From: an uncultured Lachnospiraceae bacterium
GTDB lineage: Bacteria > Bacillota > Clostridia > Lachnospirales > Lachnospiraceae
Direction: 5' to 3'
NCBI GenBank assembly: GCA_902783395.1
Contig: CACZRA010000285.1
Location: 1-11,195 of the forward strand
DNA length: 11,195 nucleotides
Shown here: in pieces, positions 7,010 to 11,195 of the stretch
How the letters are laid out: each line of letters opens with the position of its first letter
Position numbering within the stretch: position 1 is the first letter of the stretch
The notes under the pieces: model-generated
Told to the model about the DNA's origin: nothing
Databases searched by the model: none
The model's input: only the letters and a program-made list of their open reading frames with translations
Made by a program: the position numbers and the translations under genes

Positions 7010-7399
7010 ATGAGAAAAATACTCGTTGCGGATGACATGCCGACTGTTTTTGAACAGGCAAAAGAGATAATCGGTGACCGGTATTACGTAGTGACGGCCG
7101 CGACCGGAGATGAGATCATGTCAACGGCGAAGAGTGAAAAACCGGATGTCATACTGCTGGATATGTTTATGGATGACGGGATGTCAGAGGGGATCCTCAA
7201 AAGGCTTAAGGAGGACGGAGAAACAAAGGATATCCCCGTTATCATCATGGCTTCGGATGCGTCTGTGACCGCTATAAGCAAGTATTATAAGCTCGGTGCA
7301 GCCGATTTCCTCAAAAAGCCCTTCGTTGAAAATGTGCTCTTCAGGAGAGTGGATGTGGTCTGCGCGTTAAAGGACGACGGACATACCGAGCTGATCTGA
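7010..7399 (+). CDS. Stand-alone response-regulator receiver protein (no output domain)
   Basis: 129 aa, consisting of one REC domain. The start at 7010 is set by GGAGG 5 nt upstream and by the fold beginning right at MRKILVADD; upstream codons in frame are not receiver-like and lie across the promoter. Acidic pair D8/D9, phospho-acceptor D51 in ILLDMF, and K103 in FLKKPF are present. The usual Thr/Ser after the fourth strand is Ala81 (PVIIMAS), which may alter phosphorylation lifetime or signalling. The loop after D51 (MFMDDGMSEG) lacks the usual MPGMDG form. With no DNA-binding or enzymatic domain it probably acts by protein contacts or as a phosphate carrier for the two kinases downstream, the first starting 18 bp after its stop. 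First gene of the plus-strand operon. Confidence 0.88.
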   Translation: MRKILVADDMPTVFEQAKEIIGDRYYVVTAATGDEIMSTAKSEKPDVILLDMFMDDGMSEGILKRLKEDGETKDIPVIIMASDASVTAISKYYKLGAADFLKKPFVENVLFRRVDVVCALKDDGHTELI

Positions 7400-7417
7400 T
7401 ACGGGACGGGTAAGGCA

Positions 7418-9529
7418 GTGCGTGAAAGCCTGACAAAATGGTTTGGATCGGATACACCGCTTGAGGTGATAAACTTCAACATAGGAATGGCCCTGTTTTT
7501 CATTTCCTATGTTTTTTCTATTGCGAGCAGTTTTTATCTTCACATGGACAGCTCCTTCTATTATGTCACGGGGATAGGTATCGTCCTTTTAACCTTCTTT
7601 ATCGGATATGCGACACAGAGCGGGAAATACCAGCTTTCATCCTTTGTGATCGTTGTGATCTTTGAGCTGGTGATCTTTCCGGTATCATATTTTATTGACG
7701 GAAGATTCGTATCCTTTATGCTGATGTATTATTTCCTCGGCTTTCTTCTTACGGTTTTTGTTCAGGACGGGAAGCTGAGGACCATATCTTATCTCATGTT
7801 CTGGCTTGCATGGATATCGTCTGTTATATTTTCGTATTTCCGGCTGACGCGGGAGGGTCTTCCGGTCATGGAGGATGTGAATATAGTACTGGATGTGGTG
7901 GTTCCCATGCTGGTCTGTGCCGTGTTTGCGGTGGCCTGTACGATGGCTTCTCTGAGATATTATTCCACAGAGAGCAAAAAGGCAGAACAGAGCAGGCTGG
8001 AAGCCGATGAGACCGAGAAATCCAAAGATGTCTTTCTTATGAACATGTCCCACGAGATCCGGACTCCCATGAACGCGATAATGAGCGCCGGAGAGATCAT
8101 GCTGGCCAAGGACATATCGGATGATACGAGACAGAACGTCCATCATATCACCAATGCCTGCCGCGCTCTCATTACGACGCTTGACGATCTTCTGGTCTTT
8201 TCCAACGATGATGTGCGGAATATAGTCATGCAGAATTCGGAATATGATCTGGGCGATTTTCTTGACGATATCATAAACATGATATCCGTACGTGTAATGG
8301 GCTCCGGCGTGAAGCTCTATGTTTATATTGATCCCTATATCCCGAGGCTGCTCATCGGGGATGTGGTCCGGGTCAGACAGGTATTCATCAATATCCTGAA
8401 TAATGCCGTAAAGTATACGATGGAGGGACACATTACGCTGAGAGTGGTCATGAGCGATGTCATGGAAGATAGGATGGTCCTTCATGCGGATGTCTCGGAC
8501 ACGGGTATCGGTATAAAGGAAGACAAGCTTCCCACTCTTTTCGATGATTTCACAAGGGTAGAGGATGACATTAACGAGAGCCTTAAAAAGGAGGGCTCCG
8601 GACTGGGGCTTTCCATTACAAAGAGCATAGTAAATGCCTGCGGCGGTGAGATAAAGGTGAAGAGCACATACAACAAGGGCTCCGTGTTTTCCTTTGACAT
8701 ACCCCAGAATATTTCCGATAACAGTCCTCTTGCCATAGTAGAGAACAATAAAGAACTGGGCGTCATCATCTGTGATGATGATGAGAATATGAAAGCCGTG
8801 CTGAAGGATACCCTGAGAGCCATGAAGATCCGCTGTACGGTCGTTGAGAACAGCGACGAGATGAACAGCGTGATAAGACAGGGAATATATACGCATCTTT
8901 TCATCACCCCTGAATGTCTTGAGGGCTCCTGTGATCTGCCGGTCCTTATGGGGGCCAATATAACAATAGTTATGATGAAAGAGGTTGATGATACGGATGA
9001 TCAGTTCGGTGATACAAGACTGGTCAAGCCGCTGAGCTGCCTGAATATAGCAAGTTATTTTGCGAGCGAGCAGAACCAGTCCGCTCAGAGAAAGGAATCC
9101 GCTGAAGAAAGCGCAGACCGGGATGACAGGCGGATCCTTGTGTCGGGAGCAAGGGCAATGGTCGTGGATGACAACATGACAAATCTGATGGTCGCCGAGA
9201 GACTTCTGACGAGAATGGGATTTGACGTATCAACGGCGAACAGCGGCACCAGCGCACTGAGTCTTGCGAAGGTCATGAGCTTTGATATCCTGTTCATAGA
9301 TTATATGATGGCAGGACTCAACGGGATAGATACACTCAGGGCGATCCGTAAGATTCAGGCGGACTGGGCAAAGACCGTTCCCTGTATAGTACTCACCGCG
9401 GATGCGCATGAGGGCGCGAAACAGATGCTGATAAATGCGGGCTTTGATGATTATCTTGCCAAACCCATAGATATGGGGGAGATGGAGTACATGGTCAAAA
9501 GATATATTCCGAAGGACAGGCTTATATGA
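7418..9529 (+). CDS. Membrane hybrid histidine kinase: 6 TM, HisKA, HATPase, pseudo-receiver, receiver
   Basis: 703 aa from GTG 7418, 18 bp after the REC gene; TAAGG lies just upstream, and the next in-frame Met (residue 24) would cut into the first helix. About six membrane segments between 22 and 178 with short loops and no large extracellular domain, then a linker helix (182-205). HisKA: FLMNMSHEIRTPMN with H212. HATPase: N box with N325/N329/K332, G1 DTGIGI (361-366), G2 GSGLGL (393-398): all intact, so the kinase should be active. Residues 447-548 look like a receiver that has lost its phospho-acceptor (HLFITPE at the site), keeping an acidic cluster (453-455) and K537. Residues 578-698 are a complete receiver: D584/D585, acceptor D628, T660, K682. 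The ligand is unknown; the short loops suggest sensing within the membrane. The stop overlaps the next kinase (ATGA). Confidence 0.92.
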   Translation: MRESLTKWFGSDTPLEVINFNIGMALFFISYVFSIASSFYLHMDSSFYYVTGIGIVLLTFFIGYATQSGKYQLSSFVIVVIFELVIFPVSYFIDGRFVSFMLMYYFLGFLLTVFVQDGKLRTISYLMFWLAWISSVIFSYFRLTREGLPVMEDVNIVLDVVVPMLVCAVFAVACTMASLRYYSTESKKAEQSRLEADETEKSKDVFLMNMSHEIRTPMNAIMSAGEIMLAKDISDDTRQNVHHITNACRALITTLDDLLVFSNDDVRNIVMQNSEYDLGDFLDDIINMISVRVMGSGVKLYVYIDPYIPRLLIGDVVRVRQVFINILNNAVKYTMEGHITLRVVMSDVMEDRMVLHADVSDTGIGIKEDKLPTLFDDFTRVEDDINESLKKEGSGLGLSITKSIVNACGGEIKVKSTYNKGSVFSFDIPQNISDNSPLAIVENNKELGVIICDDDENMKAVLKDTLRAMKIRCTVVENSDEMNSVIRQGIYTHLFITPECLEGSCDLPVLMGANITIVMMKEVDDTDDQFGDTRLVKPLSCLNIASYFASEQNQSAQRKESAEESADRDDRRILVSGARAMVVDDNMTNLMVAERLLTRMGFDVSTANSGTSALSLAKVMSFDILFIDYMMAGLNGIDTLRAIRKIQADWAKTVPCIVLTADAHEGAKQMLINAGFDDYLAKPIDMGEMEYMVKRYIPKDRLI

Positions 9530-11195
9530 TAGAAGCGGTAAGAAAAAGGCTCTTCAGTGAGTTCTATTATAATGATGACATAGAGCTTGACAGAAGACTG
9601 TTAAGGCTGCTTGGGATCTACAGCATTGCTGCTGTTATACTTGCTGCGCCCTGCTTTTTGGTAGCAGGGTATGATATGTCGGCGTACATCGTGCTTATTT
9701 CTTCCTTCCTTCTGCTGCTTGCGGTTTACGGGGTTTTCTTTTTCAATAAGAAAGTATTACTTACATCCCTGTTGTTCTGTTACAGTCTGAATCTTGTTGT
9801 AATACCGCTCTTTTTCCTTTATGCGGGCGGGATCTACGGCGGCATTGAGTTTTTATTCCTTTGCGGCATAGTAAACGCGATATTCCTGCTGAAGGGGCCG
9901 GTCAGGATCCTGTCTGTGATCCTGTATATTGTCTGGTATACGGTGCTCATACTGTATTCGGGAGTCCATCCGGAGATAATTCACAATATTCCCGAGGGGC
10001 TCAGAGCCGTGTTCAGCATGGCGATGTGTATCATCTTCTGTACCATGATCTTCCTTCTGATCATGGATTACGAGCGTTATCTTCTTATGGCCAAGCGTAA
10101 GAGCGTGGAGGAATCCGTGAGACAGAGCACCGCAAGCGCTGAGACAAAGAGCCGTTTCCTTTCAAATGTTTCCCACGAGCTGCGTACCCCCATGAACGCC
10201 ATCATCGGAATGAGCGGGATCATACAGAATTCCGATGTGGACGGAGAGCTTACCGAGGAGATATCCATAATCACCCATAATGCCAGGGATCTGCTGTCCA
10301 CGATAAACAGCATACTTGATTATTCAAGACTGGAATCAGAAAAGCTTTCTCTTTCTTTCGACCAGTTCGAATTCGGTACGATGATGAGGGAGATTGTTTC
10401 CGAAGCCTCGATAAGGACGGAGGAGAAGGGGATCGATCTTTTCATAGACATAGACCCCGACAGCCCGAACATATTGTACGGAGATCATATCCAGCTTGAG
10501 ATGATATTGCAGGATCTCATTCATGATGCCATCGATTCGGTATCGGACGGAAGAGTTCATTTCAGGATAAAGGGAGAATTCTCGAAGGATAAGAGCAGAG
10601 CGAGATTTGTGGCGGAGATATCGGATACGGGAGAGGGTATACCGGAAGAGGATCTGGCTACGATCTATTCGAGCTATGAGAAATACGATTCGAGACAGGA
10701 CAGCAGGATAAAACGGCTGGGGCTTAAGTATTCGGTTTTCCGCGGGATACTGCAGCTGATGAACGGGGATTTCGATATCAAGAGCCTGAGAGATGTAGGA
10801 ACGACCGTTATTGTTTCCTTCGAAGTCTTTACGGTTGAGCGTATGGTCCTGGCGGATAAGGCATTTACGGTAGGCAAGAGGGTGCTTCTTTACGCGTACG
10901 GTGAAAAGGGAGCCTCATACATGGAAAATACTTTTGCGCCCTTCGGCGTGATACTGGATGTTGCATATTCTCCCGATGTTTTTGCAAAGCTGTATGCGGA
11001 GGGAGTTTACAGGTATATTTTCATATCCGAAGAGGGGTATGTCGATGTGGTGGATAATATAAAGGATCAGGACAGGGACAAGGTCTTTGTTATCACTGAC
11101 AGGATGGGGACTCCGGGTGATTTCGATAATCTGAAGATAGTAAGGCGGCCGTTGTCTTCACTCAATCTCTCGGATATCTTCTTTGAAAGATGGGA
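9526..11195 (+). CDS. Second membrane hybrid kinase with degenerate ATP-binding domain; 3' end outside window
   Basis: ATG 9526 overlaps the stop of the preceding kinase (ATGA), so translation is coupled. The frame is open to the window end: 556 codons, no stop. About six membrane segments between 30 and 181, then a linker and HisKA with H217 in FLSNVSHELRTPMN, well conserved. The ATP-binding region is altered: both N-box Asn are Asp (D330, D334) and the Lys is D337; G1 DTGEGI (367-372) is kept; the G2 box reads IKRLGLKYS (395-403), losing two of its glycines. Residues 449-556 resemble a receiver but lack the acidic pair (VLLYAYGE), the acceptor (YIFISEE) and the Lys (RRPLS). More domains, perhaps a true receiver, probably follow outside the window. 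It looks like a paralogue of its neighbour that has lost catalytic residues; it may accept phosphate from that neighbour or act as its regulator (inference). Confidence 0.9.
   Translation, partial: MIEAVRKRLFSEFYYNDDIELDRRLLRLLGIYSIAAVILAAPCFLVAGYDMSAYIVLISSFLLLLAVYGVFFFNKKVLLTSLLFCYSLNLVVIPLFFLYAGGIYGGIEFLFLCGIVNAIFLLKGPVRILSVILYIVWYTVLILYSGVHPEIIHNIPEGLRAVFSMAMCIIFCTMIFLLIMDYERYLLMAKRKSVEESVRQSTASAETKSRFLSNVSHELRTPMNAIIGMSGIIQNSDVDGELTEEISIITHNARDLLSTINSILDYSRLESEKLSLSFDQFEFGTMMREIVSEASIRTEEKGIDLFIDIDPDSPNILYGDHIQLEMILQDLIHDAIDSVSDGRVHFRIKGEFSKDKSRARFVAEISDTGEGIPEEDLATIYSSYEKYDSRQDSRIKRLGLKYSVFRGILQLMNGDFDIKSLRDVGTTVIVSFEVFTVERMVLADKAFTVGKRVLLYAYGEKGASYMENTFAPFGVILDVAYSPDVFAKLYAEGVYRYIFISEEGYVDVVDNIKDQDRDKVFVITDRMGTPGDFDNLKIVRRPLSSLNLSDIFFERW

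Noticed and set aside
7685..8896. 403-codon open frame on the minus strand across the first kinase
   Set aside because: It is antisense to a gene with clear kinase motifs, is His/Tyr/Ile-rich as expected from the complement of such codons, and has no recognisable domain.
1..11195. CRISPR array, insertion sequence, tRNA, rRNA or defence genes
   Set aside because: I found no repeat-spacer pattern, transposase motif, terminal inverted repeats or structured RNA gene; the Ltp protein is the only feature with even a distant link to phage exclusion.

Overview
The window looks like chromosomal DNA of a Gram-positive anaerobe of the Clostridia, probably Lachnospiraceae-like. This is an inference from strong AGGAGG-type ribosome binding sites, frequent ATA and AGG codons, a lipobox-type binding protein, membrane-bound hybrid histidine kinases with receiver tails, and an Ltp-repeat protein. 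No marker gene fixes the genus.

Layout. At the left edge (2-562, +) is the end of a signalling protein: the tail of an HD-GYP domain followed by a C-terminal receiver (REC). Six bases further on, a minus-strand block of six genes begins, transcribed right to left from a promoter near 6812-6840. In order of transcription it holds a lipoprotein amino-acid-binding protein (livK), two permeases (livH, livM), two ATPases (livG, livF), and an unusual zinc-ribbon/transmembrane/triple-Ltp-repeat protein. The first five make a complete branched-chain-amino-acid-type ABC importer, with 14-16 bp gaps or a 1-bp TAATG overlap between genes.

The region between the divergent genes (6704-7009) is rich in signals. 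It carries a good promoter for each direction and a TTGACA-N5-TGTCAA palindrome over the liv -35 box. The liv leader is about 100 nt and contains an intrinsic-terminator-like hairpin lying inside a possible 23-codon leader ORF. The opposite leader has two hairpins just before the ribosome binding site.

To the right (7010-11195, +) is a signalling operon: a stand-alone REC protein, a six-helix membrane hybrid kinase (HisKA-HATPase-pseudoREC-REC), and, overlapping it by ATGA, a second membrane kinase cut off by the window end. The second kinase keeps the phospho-accepting His, but its ATP-binding N and G2 boxes are degraded and its first receiver-like domain lacks the usual acidic residues. It is open to the window edge.

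Working idea (inference): the importer and the REC/kinase/kinase operon share a control region and may be co-regulated. The two kinases may work as a heteromer, with the first supplying catalysis. No defence system, CRISPR array, insertion sequence, tRNA or rRNA was seen.
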